A stretch of DNA of 5,344 nucleotides from JBGPIK01 sp041484845 (GCA_041484845.1 JBGPIK010000456.1:1-5344), one strand, 5' to 3'. Positions 1-4,954 are shown, numbered from the stretch's first letter. Program-made: numbers and translations. The notes: a model not told the origin generated them from the sequence alone.

Positions 1-314
1 CCATTGTCGCGCAGCTTCGCTTCGAGCACGCCGCAATTGTTGCCACGCTTTGCGCTAATATTTCCCTCGCAGGTATGTATTCTGAGATTCGCAACATCGA
101 GCACGGTTACGTGCTTTCCTTTTTGCTTCAAATGCTTTTTGATTCGAAGCGCGAGTTGTGTAGTCTTTGGGATATCCCAGGGATGCTCCTTGTACCGAGT
201 GCTCGTAGTGAGCAGCAAGATGTTATTCTTTGCTTCGAGATATTTGACGAGCCGTCCGCATTTTGTCGCGATGAGGCCTATGGTTTCCTTTTTCGAGCCG
301 GTCATGAGATTCAC
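1..314 (-). CDS. flavodoxin-family (FMN-binding) protein, 3' end outside window
   Basis: Reading the minus strand gives an open frame that runs off the left edge (104 codons visible). From about residue 32 a beta strand (NILLLTTSTRYKEH) leads into a Ser/Thr-rich loop and the helix KTTQLALRIKKHL, as in the FMN-phosphate-binding loop and first helix of flavodoxin-like NAD(P)H-dependent reductases. A second strand (HVTVLDV) and a Cys-containing CEGN...GNNCG segment (Cys82, Cys94) follow, a pattern I associate with flavodoxin-family oxidoreductases. The inferred role is a cytoplasmic FMN redox protein; the substrate is unknown. I chose the GTG at 312-314 because AGGAG lies 6 bases upstream (321-325). 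The ATG at 303-305 is an alternative. The same frame stays open back to a TGA at 456-458 with protein-like sequence (for example GRPIDFFKCIPQKYARFQEK), so the real protein may carry an N-terminal extension whose start I cannot identify. The family call is from memory of motifs. Confidence 0.62.
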   Translation of the reverse strand, partial: MNLMTGSKKETIGLIATKCGRLVKYLEAKNNILLLTTSTRYKEHPWDIPKTTQLALRIKKHLKQKGKHVTVLDVANLRIHTCEGNISAKRGNNCGVLEAKLRDN

Positions 315-474
315 GCATTTCTCCTGAAACCTGGCATATTTCTGTGGGATGCATTTAAAAAAATCGATGGGCCTACCGTAGCAGCCGAGCAAGGTACGCA
401 CAATCGTTTGATCGAGAAAGCGTTTCGTCTGGACACAGCAGGATTCAAGACCTGATCATGGCATGCAATGTCTT

Positions 475-795
475 TCATTTCACGACCGCAACGACCAACG
501 CTACTAGTGCGATTAATCCTACGCCTGCTCCGGTCACGGCCGAGATCTTAAGGGACTTTTGCACGGTTTGAAGAACCGTTTCGATGAGTTTCAGCTTGTC
601 GTTCATCTCCTTATTGACTGCGGCCTGTAATTCTATTGCCTTCTTTAGATCGTCTAGCTGATTCTTAGTCCCAGCTCCAGGTTTTCGAACTGTATCGATT
701 AATTGCCGAATTTTCTCGATGGAGACATTAACCGTAGGGGTAATAGCGGCTAGTTGTAGCAGAAGTTTAGCAATTGATGTGATTGGAAACGTCAT
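475..795 (-). CDS. small hypothetical protein with C-terminal membrane anchor
   Basis: This encodes 106 residues. I chose the ATG at 793-795 because AAAGGAG (800-806) lies just upstream. An in-frame TTG further up (to 843) has no such signal. The first ~25 residues are moderately hydrophobic (ITSIAKLLLQLAAI). The middle (about 26-80) is a Lys/Glu/Gln-rich amphipathic stretch (NQLDDLKKAIELQAAV, DKLKLIETVLQTVQK) that looks like a coiled coil. The last ~20 residues are uncharged and hydrophobic (GVGLIALVALVVAVV) and end in a single Lys, a tail-anchor arrangement. There is no signal peptide, cysteine or catalytic motif. I do not recognise the family. The topology suggests a cytoplasmic helical domain held at the inner membrane, perhaps oligomeric. 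The stop overlaps an ATG (ATGA at 475-478), and the flavodoxin gene follows on the same strand, so co-transcription is plausible. Confidence 0.6.
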   Translation of the reverse strand: MTFPITSIAKLLLQLAAITPTVNVSIEKIRQLIDTVRKPGAGTKNQLDDLKKAIELQAAVNKEMNDKLKLIETVLQTVQKSLKISAVTGAGVGLIALVALVVAVVK

Positions 796-867
796 GACTC
801 TCCTTTCGCCAATGCGACAATAAAGTCGTCCTATGGAGATCAAAAACGGGGCAGGCTCTTTTCAGTC

Positions 868-881
868 CGCGGCCGGCCGCG
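868..881. repeat. 14-bp GC-only perfect palindrome
   Basis: The sequence CGCGGCCGGCCGCG is its own reverse complement. It lies about 70 bases upstream of the start of the minus-strand anchored-protein gene at 795. It could be a protein-binding site for that gene or a short cruciform. No T-run flanks it, so it is not terminator-like. Confidence 0.5.
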
Positions 882-1020
882 CCGACGCAATGTACTGCCG
901 AGTCCAAACACCGACGCTATCTCCGCTTGCCAGTCCGCTTTTCCGAACGGTCGTTGCCGGTTTCGTGTTTTATCTTTTCATTTCCTTCAGCAAGCAGGTT
1001 CGTTATTAACATACATTTCG

Positions 1021-1044
1021 ACGTTTCGAGGATTCCCGAAACGT
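1021..1044. repeat. 8-bp perfect inverted repeat (ACGTTTCG / CGAAACGT)
   Basis: The arms ACGTTTCG (1021-1028) and CGAAACGT (1037-1044) are perfect complements separated by 8 bases, and GG/CC inside the loop can extend the stem. Neither side has a T-run, so a terminator role is not supported. An operator or RNA stem-loop is possible. Confidence 0.45.
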
Positions 1045-1241
1045 GGAAGCTCCCGCCTGGTTTTCATTCCCCCAAACCGATTTGAACGTAGCGAAGCGAT
1101 GGAAGGTTTGGAACGGGCCCCAGCATTGATATCACGAACCACGAGCACGAACACAGCCTTTTTGTCCTCGTGGAATGCGCGGCACGAAGGGCTTCTAACA
1201 CACGTGCCGTCGGCCTTTCAATGAAAAAGTAGCTTCTTTAG

Positions 1242-1283
1242 AGCCGGTATTCGCGCGACGACAGCTTGCGAATCATGACGGCT
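1242..1283. repeat. two-part imperfect stem-loop
   Basis: The outer arms AGCCG (1242-1246) and CGGCT (1279-1283) enclose inner arms ATTCGC (1249-1254) and GCGAAT (1268-1273), separated by a 2-by-5-base internal loop and closing a 13-base loop. The nesting of two complementary segments is more suggestive of RNA structure than either arm alone. Confidence 0.35.
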
Positions 1284-1299
1284 TAGATTTCCAAAATTA

Positions 1300-1340
1300 G
1301 CCCGCCCGGCAACCCGTCAACGCGGCTCAACCGGGCGGGC
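1300..1340. repeat. 10-bp perfect GC-rich inverted repeat, 21-base loop
   Basis: GCCCGCCCGG (1300-1309) is perfectly complementary to CCGGGCGGGC (1331-1340). An RNA of either strand would form a very stable stem. No U-run follows on the plus side (ATGACAATGA); on the minus side CTAATTTTGG follows, which contains TTTT a few bases out. It may therefore act as a minus-strand terminator for the CsbD transcript, though the loop is long and the T-run is offset. Confidence 0.5.
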
Positions 1341-1366
1341 ATGACAATGATAGTTCGGTCGTCCGA

Positions 1367-1438
1367 TTAATGGCTCTTCGTTGACGAGCCCATATCATCC
1401 TTAGAAGACCCCATACCGTCGTTCGAGGTTCCAGAGGC
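1367..1438 (-). pseudogene. start-less Gly/Ser/Met/Asp-rich tail, possible gene remnant
   Basis: From the codon after an in-frame TAG (1439-1441) the frame reads ASGTSNDGMGSSKDDMGSST and ends in KSH and TAA. The near-repeat of GMGSSKDD and DMGSSTKS resembles the low-complexity, Met/Ser/Lys-rich C-terminal tails of small secreted stress proteins, including the charged Met-rich tail of the gene at 1904-2335. There is no ribosome-binding site. The only ATGs (1412-1414, 1391-1393) would give about 15 residues or fewer. It is either the decayed end of a gene or chance; there is no homology beyond composition. Confidence 0.25.
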
Positions 1439-1481
1439 CTAACTAACGGAATTTGCAACCAACTCGGTTTAGATTTCGAAA

Positions 1482-1721
1482 TTACATTTGATTGCGAGAT
1501 TCAGTCGCTTTGCGCGACAGGATCTCATTGCGCTCGTGCCAGTCCTCGGCCCAGCGCTCTACTTCTTCCTTTTTGTCGCCGTAGCGTTTTTGCACAACGC
1601 CGAGGAATTTATCGTAGCCGCCTTCCGCTTCGAGCAGATCGTTGTCGGTAAACTGGCCCCATTTCTTTTTGATCTCACCTTTGAATTGCTGCCAACTTCC
1701 TTTGAATTGCTCCTTATTCAT
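1482..1721 (-). CDS. CsbD-family stress-response protein
   Basis: This encodes 79 residues matching the CsbD-like pattern: a short N-terminus MNKEQFKGSWQQFKGEIKKK with the family's W-x(3)-KG core (Trp10, Lys14-Gly15), then KWGQFTDNDL (Trp21, Gly22, Asp26, Asp28), a Gly-Gly turn, and a helix KFLGVVQKRYGDKKEEVERW (about 38-57). Length is slightly above the usual 60-70 residues because of a polar C-terminal tail. CsbD proteins are small, highly charged, cytoplasmic and induced by general stress; their molecular activity is not established. The start is firm: AAGGAGG (1729-1735) lies 7 bases upstream of the ATG. It is downstream of the peptidoglycan-binding gene on the same strand with about 180 bases and a hairpin between them, so it may have its own promoter. 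Confidence 0.9.
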   Translation of the reverse strand: MNKEQFKGSWQQFKGEIKKKWGQFTDNDLLEAEGGYDKFLGVVQKRYGDKKEEVERWAEDWHERNEILSRKATESRNQM

Positions 1722-1865
1722 GAGAACGCCTCCTTGCCTTCAGTGCCCCGAGTTTTCCGCTTCTGCCGCATCAACATCACCAGTAATTTTCCTGGCCATA
1801 GTGTTTATAGAGCTGAGTTTCATACTCGCGGTCGAGTTTGTCGGAATTAAATTCTGAAGGGGAGT

Positions 1866-1900
1866 GTTAAAACTCCCCTCCTGCTGTTTTGGTGGAGGGG
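1866..1900 (-). terminator. hairpin terminator after the peptidoglycan-binding gene
   Basis: On the minus strand, immediately after the stop codon at 1904-1906, CCCCTCC (1894-1900) pairs with GGAGGGG (1875-1881) around a 12-base loop, followed by AGTTTTAA. This is stem plus a short U-run, as in a Rho-independent terminator, though the U-run is only four long. A competing stem, GGGGAGT (1859-1865) with ACTCCCC (1872-1878), shares the second arm, so the two hairpins exclude each other. Confidence 0.5.
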
Positions 1901-1903
1901 CGA

Positions 1904-2335
1904 TTACTTGTTTTCTTTGCTCGTCGGTTCTTTGCTCATGGGTTCCATCTTCTCATTTTTCGTGGCCTTCATCTCCCTACCCATGGGCGTAGCCATTTTG
2001 GCGATTCCGAGCTTCTCGGCTGTCTGGTTATCCAATTGTCCGGTCGCCTTCAAGCCGCTGCCCTCTTGAAATGCCTTAAGCGCCGCCCGGGTTTTCGGAC
2101 CCATTCTGCCGTCGATAGGTCCGGGATCGTTGCCCTTGGCCTTCAAAGCCTCTTGAACCTCTCTGTGGTCTTTCCTGCCGGTCGTCATCTTTCCCATCTC
2201 CGGCTTCTTCTCCATCGCCCCCATCTTCTCCGCTTTAGCCGGCGGCGCTTGCTTTTCCTCCGCCGCCCGAGCGGACACAACCAGGGTCAAGAAAAGCGCG
2301 CTTGCGAATACGGTTCTCCAAATCGCAGTAAACAT
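1904..2335 (-). CDS. secreted peptidoglycan-binding-domain protein, Met/Lys-rich
   Basis: This encodes 143 residues. Residues 1-24 form a typical Sec signal peptide (Arg7, hydrophobic core FASALFLTLVV, likely cleavage after ARA). A Lys/Met/Glu-rich linker (about 25-56) precedes a single PG_binding_1 domain at about 58-110: EVQEALKAKGNDPGPIDGRM then GPKTRAALKAFQ, GLKATGQLDNQTAEKLGI. The Gly-x-Ile-Asp-Gly and Thr-Arg-Ala-Ala-Leu-Lys-x-Phe-Gln motifs are diagnostic. The C-terminal ~30 residues are again Met/Lys/Glu-rich. There is no catalytic domain, so a periplasmic cell-wall-binding or structural role is likely rather than hydrolysis. The Met-rich segments could bind metal ions (inference only). 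The start is firm: AAAGGAGG (2341-2348) lies 5 bases upstream. The toxin remnant runs right up to its leader. Confidence 0.88.
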   Translation of the reverse strand: MFTAIWRTVFASALFLTLVVSARAAEEKQAPPAKAEKMGAMEKKPEMGKMTTGRKDHREVQEALKAKGNDPGPIDGRMGPKTRAALKAFQEGSGLKATGQLDNQTAEKLGIAKMATPMGREMKATKNEKMEPMSKEPTSKENK

Positions 2336-2356
2336 AGATTCCTCCTTTTTGTACGA

Positions 2357-2440
2357 TTAACCTACTCTGACTCGGCACGGCTTGCTGTCTAATAGTGGAC
2401 CGTGTTGAAAAGGATTTAACTGATCAAAGAGAACACGCAC
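2357..2440 (-). pseudogene. truncated DUF5615 (PIN-like) toxin remnant
   Basis: The GTG at 2438-2440 directly follows the TGA of the DUF433 fragment, and the frame starts VRVLFDQLNPF. DUF5615 PIN-like toxins characteristically begin with a strand and acidic residue of the form MR(I/V)LFDQ..P, and they are normally encoded immediately after a DUF433 antitoxin. Here the resemblance ends after about 11 residues and the frame stops after 27 codons, against a usual length of roughly 100 or more. The rest of the toxin, including its other acidic active-site residues, is missing. The remnant ends in the leader of the peptidoglycan-binding gene. The match is short, so confidence rests mainly on gene order. 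Confidence 0.45.
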
Positions 2441-2560
2441 TCAGGCAACCTGAGGTAGGGTCAAGCCCTTGGCCGCATGATCTAGAACGGCACGCACCTG
2501 TTCCATAGTCACACCGGGGAACCATTCGATGAATTGATTGATGCGGTCCCCATCTCCCAC
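2441..2560 (-). pseudogene. DUF433 antitoxin fragment (C-terminal half)
   Basis: The frame reads GDRINQFIEWFPGVTMEQVR and then AVLDHAAKGLTLPQVA to a TGA at 2441-2443. This matches the C-terminal helix-turn-helix-like half of DUF433 antitoxins, of the form GD-x(3)-FL-x-x-FP-x-V-[ST]-x-EQ-x-x-A-x-LE. The preceding half is absent in this frame: an in-frame TGA lies at 2585-2587 and only a GTG (2558-2560) could start it, without a ribosome-binding site. An overlapping frame (2509-2775) runs into the same place and may hold the missing N-terminal half, one base out of register near the GGGG at the junction. Type II antitoxins of this family neutralise the DUF5615 or PIN-type toxin encoded next to them. 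Confidence 0.55.
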
Positions 2561-2775
2561 GCCTGAATCATGATCACGCCGCCTTCATGCCGGACGCCAA
2601 TGGAGCCGTACACAGGTAGCCCTCCACCTTCTTCGCGGAACAGAGTCTCGATCCCGGTTTCGACTTCGCTTAGGGTCTTTCGACACGTCATCAGCGGTTC
2701 ACTTGCGTTCGTCTTCTTGATCCTCACCTGACGGAGTACCGCTCCGCCTTTTCCGCCAACGTTCACGACGAACAC
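2509..2775 (-). CDS. hypothetical protein, possibly the out-of-frame 5' part of the DUF433 gene
   Basis: This is an 88-codon frame from a GTG at 2773-2775, preceded 7 bases upstream by GAGG. The first part (FVVNVGGKGGAVLRQVRIKK) is unrecognised. The segment TLFREEGGGLPVYGSIGV vaguely resembles the GG-x-PV-x-x-G[ST]-x-V motif found near the N-terminus of DUF433 proteins. It is followed by GGVIMIQAWEMG, directly before the point where the neighbouring frame becomes clear DUF433 sequence. Past that point this frame (TASINSSNGSPV) is just the antitoxin DNA read out of register. Two readings are possible: a genuine small gene, or the 5' half of a frameshifted antitoxin. I lean to the latter, with low certainty. 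Confidence 0.3.
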   Translation of the reverse strand: MFVVNVGGKGGAVLRQVRIKKTNASEPLMTCRKTLSEVETGIETLFREEGGGLPVYGSIGVRHEGGVIMIQAWEMGTASINSSNGSPV

Positions 2776-3040
2776 TCTTAATCCTCGCCGCTAGCGGTGG
2801 TTTGAAGTCTGCGCCTGTACGCCGCCTTCGAGGGACCCACCCTCATCGTTGGTGAAACATCGCTTCCATCCCTCCCGTGATGGCTGCGTTCGTAGCACAC
2901 CGACTTCCGCCACTTACATTTTCCAAAAAAACTTGTTCGCTTGACATCTCTGATTGCGTGGTGAAAACATTGCTAAAAGTATTTCCAGTAAGCAGTCTTG
3001 CGGGGAACGACATTAACCAGGGTAGGAGATAACTTGCCCG

Positions 3041-3547
3041 ATGCGTAATGAGGGAATCGGATCTAACATGAGCGCCCAGAACGCTACTCCCATTTACGCC
3101 GGCTTTTGGATTCGTTTTTGGGCGTCGGTTATCGATTCGATCTTCGTCTCGCTCATCATCACGCCGTTATTGATAGCAGTCTTTGGGTGGGACTATTTCA
3201 CTCCATCCCGTTTAGTTGGATACGGGCCTCTCGACTTCATTCTCAGCTGGGGGGTTCCGACCCTCGCGATCGTGCTATTCTGGATGTACAAGTCGGCATC
3301 TCCCGGCAAGATGTTTTTTTCAGCGCGAATCGTGGATGCAGAAACCGGCAGGGATCCCTCTGCCAGGCAGTGTGTCGTTCGCTATCTCGGTTACTTCGTC
3401 TCGGCAGTGCCGTTGGGACTAGGTTTTCTTTGGGTCGCGTTTGATCGTCGCAAACAGGGATGGCACGACAAGCTTGCCGGAACTGTCGTGGTACGATGCA
3501 AAAAACCCGAATCGAGAGACGTAAATCGGCCGGGAGTCTTTACTTAA
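3041..3547 (+). CDS. RDD family integral membrane protein
   Basis: This encodes 168 residues. The RDD-domain layout is clear: YAGFWIRFWASVIDSIFVSL (Arg25 and Asp32 at the start of TM1, about 26-48), a second membrane segment (about 65-83), the cytoplasmic SPGKMFFSARIVDAETG loop (87-103), a QCVVRYLGYF entry into TM3 (about 115-134), and the closing FDRRKQGWHDKLAGTVVV with conserved Asp143. RDD proteins are three-helix inner-membrane proteins; some act in ion or Na+/H+ exchange, but most have no known role. AGGAG (3024-3028) precedes the ATG by 12 bases, which is long. The ATG at 3068-3070 (MSAQNATPIYAGF) is a reasonable alternative start and would be more typical of the family. It is the only clear plus-strand gene, ends at a hairpin, and is convergent with the zinc-ribbon gene. 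Confidence 0.88.
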   Translation: MRNEGIGSNMSAQNATPIYAGFWIRFWASVIDSIFVSLIITPLLIAVFGWDYFTPSRLVGYGPLDFILSWGVPTLAIVLFWMYKSASPGKMFFSARIVDAETGRDPSARQCVVRYLGYFVSAVPLGLGFLWVAFDRRKQGWHDKLAGTVVVRCKKPESRDVNRPGVFT

Positions 3548-3590
3548 AACAGTTATCCCTGAACGGTGAGGAGATATTTACCGCTATTCA

Positions 3591-3625
3591 AAAATCCTAG
3601 AGGTGGCTTGAACCCTTAGGATTTT
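3591..3625. terminator. bidirectional hairpin terminator between convergent genes
   Basis: AAAATCCTA (3591-3599) is perfectly complementary to TAGGATTTT (3617-3625). AGG/CCT can extend the stem inside the loop past one bulged G. The A-run on one side and T-run on the other give a U-tail in either direction. It lies 43 bases after the RDD stop and 19 bases beyond the stop of the convergent zinc-ribbon gene, so it fits both transcripts. Confidence 0.6.
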
Positions 3626-3643
3626 GATGCATCGATGCCGTTC

Positions 3644-3847
3644 TTAACGAAACTGGGATTCCCTAGCGGGATATGCTTTCGACGCGGTCGAAGTGGCAAG
3701 GTGCCCGCCGAGCTGGCCGAGCTCTCGCGCTTCTGCGTAACAATCGTAGCAAACGATCATATCCAGTAATACGACCCCTGACTCTTCGCTTTTGACCCGA
3801 TAGGGCGCATCCCCAAACGGCTGGCGGCAATGATCGCAGGTCAACAC
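3644..3847 (-). CDS. small four-cysteine zinc-ribbon-like protein
   Basis: Starting at the GTG (3845-3847) gives 67 residues beginning MLTCDHCRQPFGDAPYRVKS. Two CxxC knuckles, Cys4-Cys7 and Cys33-Cys36 (CYDC), flank EESGVVLLDMIV, a layout expected of a C4 zinc ribbon. I recall small uncharacterised environmental proteins with this CDxC ... SEE-x-GV-x-LLDM-x-VC-x-x-C pattern, but can name no function. The tail (AREL, then Ser/Thr/Ala) is not distinctive. The start is uncertain because there is no Shine-Dalgarno site before this GTG. The frame stays open to a GTG at 3965-3967, which would add a hydrophobic N-terminus (ALPLLVICVLSTLL). I disfavour that because the start would fall inside the 3951-3971 hairpin and also lacks a ribosome-binding site. 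A TTG at 3869 has GAGAGGG upstream and is a third option. Confidence 0.5.
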   Translation of the reverse strand: MLTCDHCRQPFGDAPYRVKSEESGVVLLDMIVCYDCYAEARELGQLGGHLATSTASKAYPARESQFR

Positions 3848-3950
3848 GATGTTGCAACAGAGCAAGCAGCGTGCCCTCTCGATTTTGTAACAGACACTCC
3901 ACAGCCACCCCAACGTCCGATGTAATAGTGTTGAAAGTACGCAGATTACT

Positions 3951-3971
3951 AAAAGTGGCAACGCCACTTTT
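3951..3971 (-). terminator. perfect 9-bp hairpin, probable terminator of mscS
   Basis: AAAAGTGGC (3951-3959) and GCCACTTTT (3963-3971) are perfect complements around a 3-base loop, with a T-run on each strand. Read on the minus strand, it lies about 150 bases after the mscS stop and would end that transcript. The symmetric sequence could also serve as an operator for the zinc-ribbon gene just downstream. Confidence 0.5.
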
Positions 3972-3991
3972 GCTTGAAGCTAAATGCCGGT

Positions 3992-4006
3992 GTAGGAAAA
4001 TCCTAC
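3992..4006. promoter_or_regulatory. 15-bp palindrome GTAGGA-AAA-TCCTAC
   Basis: The 6-bp arms are perfect around AAA. It lies between mscS and the zinc-ribbon gene, next to the terminator-like hairpin. The TAGGA/TCCTA half-sites resemble inverted heptads bound by some NarL/FixJ (LuxR-type) response regulators, such as BvgA or RcsB boxes. That comparison is inference; no promoter is firmly placed beside it. Confidence 0.35.
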
Positions 4007-4120
4007 TTCTACGATCGAAAATTATTGCAGGGAATTCCTTCACAACGAGGAGCCGAGCGCGTTGCAAATCGTCACATTCTTAGCGCCTGTTTCCCCAAGC
4101 CCTTTCTACTACCCCCCTTT

Positions 4121-4921
4121 TCATGACGCGCCGAGCAGGCGGACTTCTCTTTGAGGAAACGGAATATCGATCTTGCTCGCGCGGAAGCGCTCGAGTATGG
4201 CCTGATACAACTCCGCCTTGGCGGCGACTACGTCTCTCACCGCAACCCACGGTTGAATAGAAATCGTAACGGACGAATCGGCAAGCTCGCTCACGCCTAT
4301 CAGCGCCGCCGGATTCTTTAAGACGGATGGGTGTGCCGCGATGATCTCTTTGGCGATGCCGAATGCCTCCTCTAGATTCGTATCGTATGCCACCCCGACC
4401 TTTAGCTGGAGTTGACGGATCGTTCCGTAGTTATGAAGAATTTCGCCGACGATCTTGTGATTGGGAATGACCACACGCGATTCGTCGAGCTGTATCAGAG
4501 TCGTCGAGAAAAGCTCGACCGTCACCACTTGCCCGTGAACGCCGAGCAGCTCGATATATTCTCCAACCCGATAAGGCTTGGTGAAAATGATCGATAGCCC
4601 GGCGATGATGTTCGCGAGTACGCCATGAAAGGCAAATCCCACGCCCACGCCAGCGACGCCAACCGCTGCAACCAATGGCGCGATCTGAAAACCAAACTTG
4701 TCGAGCGCCACCAGCAGCGCGAGGGCAAGGACAAGAATTCGGACCACCCGCACCATCAGCAAAAGCATCGGCGGCTCTTTCACGCGCGGCGCGAGCCATC
4801 GCTTAGTAAGATTGCCGGCCCACCGTGCCAGGAGGACACCGACGACCAGAATGATAAGCGCGCCAAGGACTTGGAATCCGTAGCGGATGATAAGATCTAA
4901 AGTGATGTCCTTTGCCGTCAT
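4121..4921 (-). CDS. mscS: MscS-family small-conductance mechanosensitive channel
   Basis: This encodes 266 residues, close to the size of E. coli MscS (286). TM1 is at about 16-33 (FQVLGALIILVVGVLLA), TM2 at about 52-73, and TM3 at about 81-112, with the Gly/Ala-rich pore helix AAVGVAGVGVGFAFHGVLAN and the break before the second half of the helix. The beta domain follows (FTKPYRVGEYIEL, about 113-125, then GVHGQVVTVELFSTTLIQLD and IPNHKI at 152-157). A C-terminal alpha/beta domain ends in IDIPFPQREVRLL, as in the family. Seven copies assemble in the inner membrane and open under membrane tension to release solutes during hypo-osmotic shock. The gene is complete, with no missing segment. The start is firm: AAAGGAGG (4928-4935) lies 6 bases upstream of the ATG. 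It stands alone between two hairpins, downstream of the DUF35 gene on the same strand. The symbol denotes the family; orthology to E. coli mscS is not shown. Confidence 0.93.
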   Translation of the reverse strand: MTAKDITLDLIIRYGFQVLGALIILVVGVLLARWAGNLTKRWLAPRVKEPPMLLLMVRVVRILVLALALLVALDKFGFQIAPLVAAVGVAGVGVGFAFHGVLANIIAGLSIIFTKPYRVGEYIELLGVHGQVVTVELFSTTLIQLDESRVVIPNHKIVGEILHNYGTIRQLQLKVGVAYDTNLEEAFGIAKEIIAAHPSVLKNPAALIGVSELADSSVTISIQPWVAVRDVVAAKAELYQAILERFRASKIDIPFPQREVRLLGAS

Positions 4922-4932
4922 AAGTTGCCTCC

Positions 4933-4954
4933 TTTGGGTTTTTATTTACCCAAA
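4933..4954 (-). promoter_or_regulatory. leader hairpin overlapping the mscS ribosome-binding site
   Basis: TTTGGGT (4933-4939) and ACCCAAA (4948-4954) are perfect complements around an A/T-only 8-base loop. On the minus-strand mRNA the 3' arm ACCCAAA runs straight into GGAGG, so it takes up the AAA of the extended Shine-Dalgarno. A transcript-level effect on mscS translation is possible. The stem is short, and an unrelated chance repeat cannot be excluded. Confidence 0.35.

Larger units (their letters stand above)
844..1481. other. gene-free stretch rich in inverted repeats
   Basis: I find no open frame with a ribosome-binding site or recognisable protein on either strand across about 640 bases. 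The stretch holds a series of inverted repeats: 868-881, 1021-1044, 1072-1078 with 1105-1111, 1139-1145 with 1167-1173, 1180-1186 with 1203-1209, 1242-1283, and 1300-1340. The 7-bp pairs are individually near chance expectation; the 10-bp pair at 1300-1340 is not. A short protein-like tail (1367-1438, minus) sits near its right end. It could be an untranslated regulatory region, a structured RNA, or decayed sequence. Confidence 0.6.

Noticed and set aside
4..455. Two long overlapping plus-strand open frames at the left edge
   Set aside because: They lie antisense to the minus-strand flavodoxin-like frame, which shows real family motifs; neither plus frame has a ribosome-binding site or a recognisable domain.
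1488..1857. Plus-strand frames opposite csbD
   Set aside because: They are hydrophobic translations antisense to a clear CsbD gene with a strong ribosome-binding site.
1741..1859. Possible small minus-strand genes between csbD and the hairpin (for example one starting MKLSSINTMARK, or a start-less frame ending KHYGQENYW)
   Set aside because: No ribosome-binding site precedes the ATG, the product would be 27 residues, and the other frame has no start codon.
1889..2392. 167-codon plus-strand frame
   Set aside because: It is antisense to the signal-peptide and peptidoglycan-binding gene, and its His/Arg/Leu-rich composition is that of an antisense shadow.
2941..2980. TTGACA at 2941-2946 as the -35 box of the RDD gene
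   Set aside because: The -35 is perfect, but no good -10 lies 16-18 bases downstream; the nearest TAAAAG is 27 bases away, so I did not annotate a promoter.
3663..4067. 134-codon minus-strand frame over the zinc-ribbon gene
   Set aside because: The Arg-rich, low-similarity translation overlaps a frame with paired CxxC motifs, and it runs through the 3951-3971 hairpin and the 3992-4006 palindrome.
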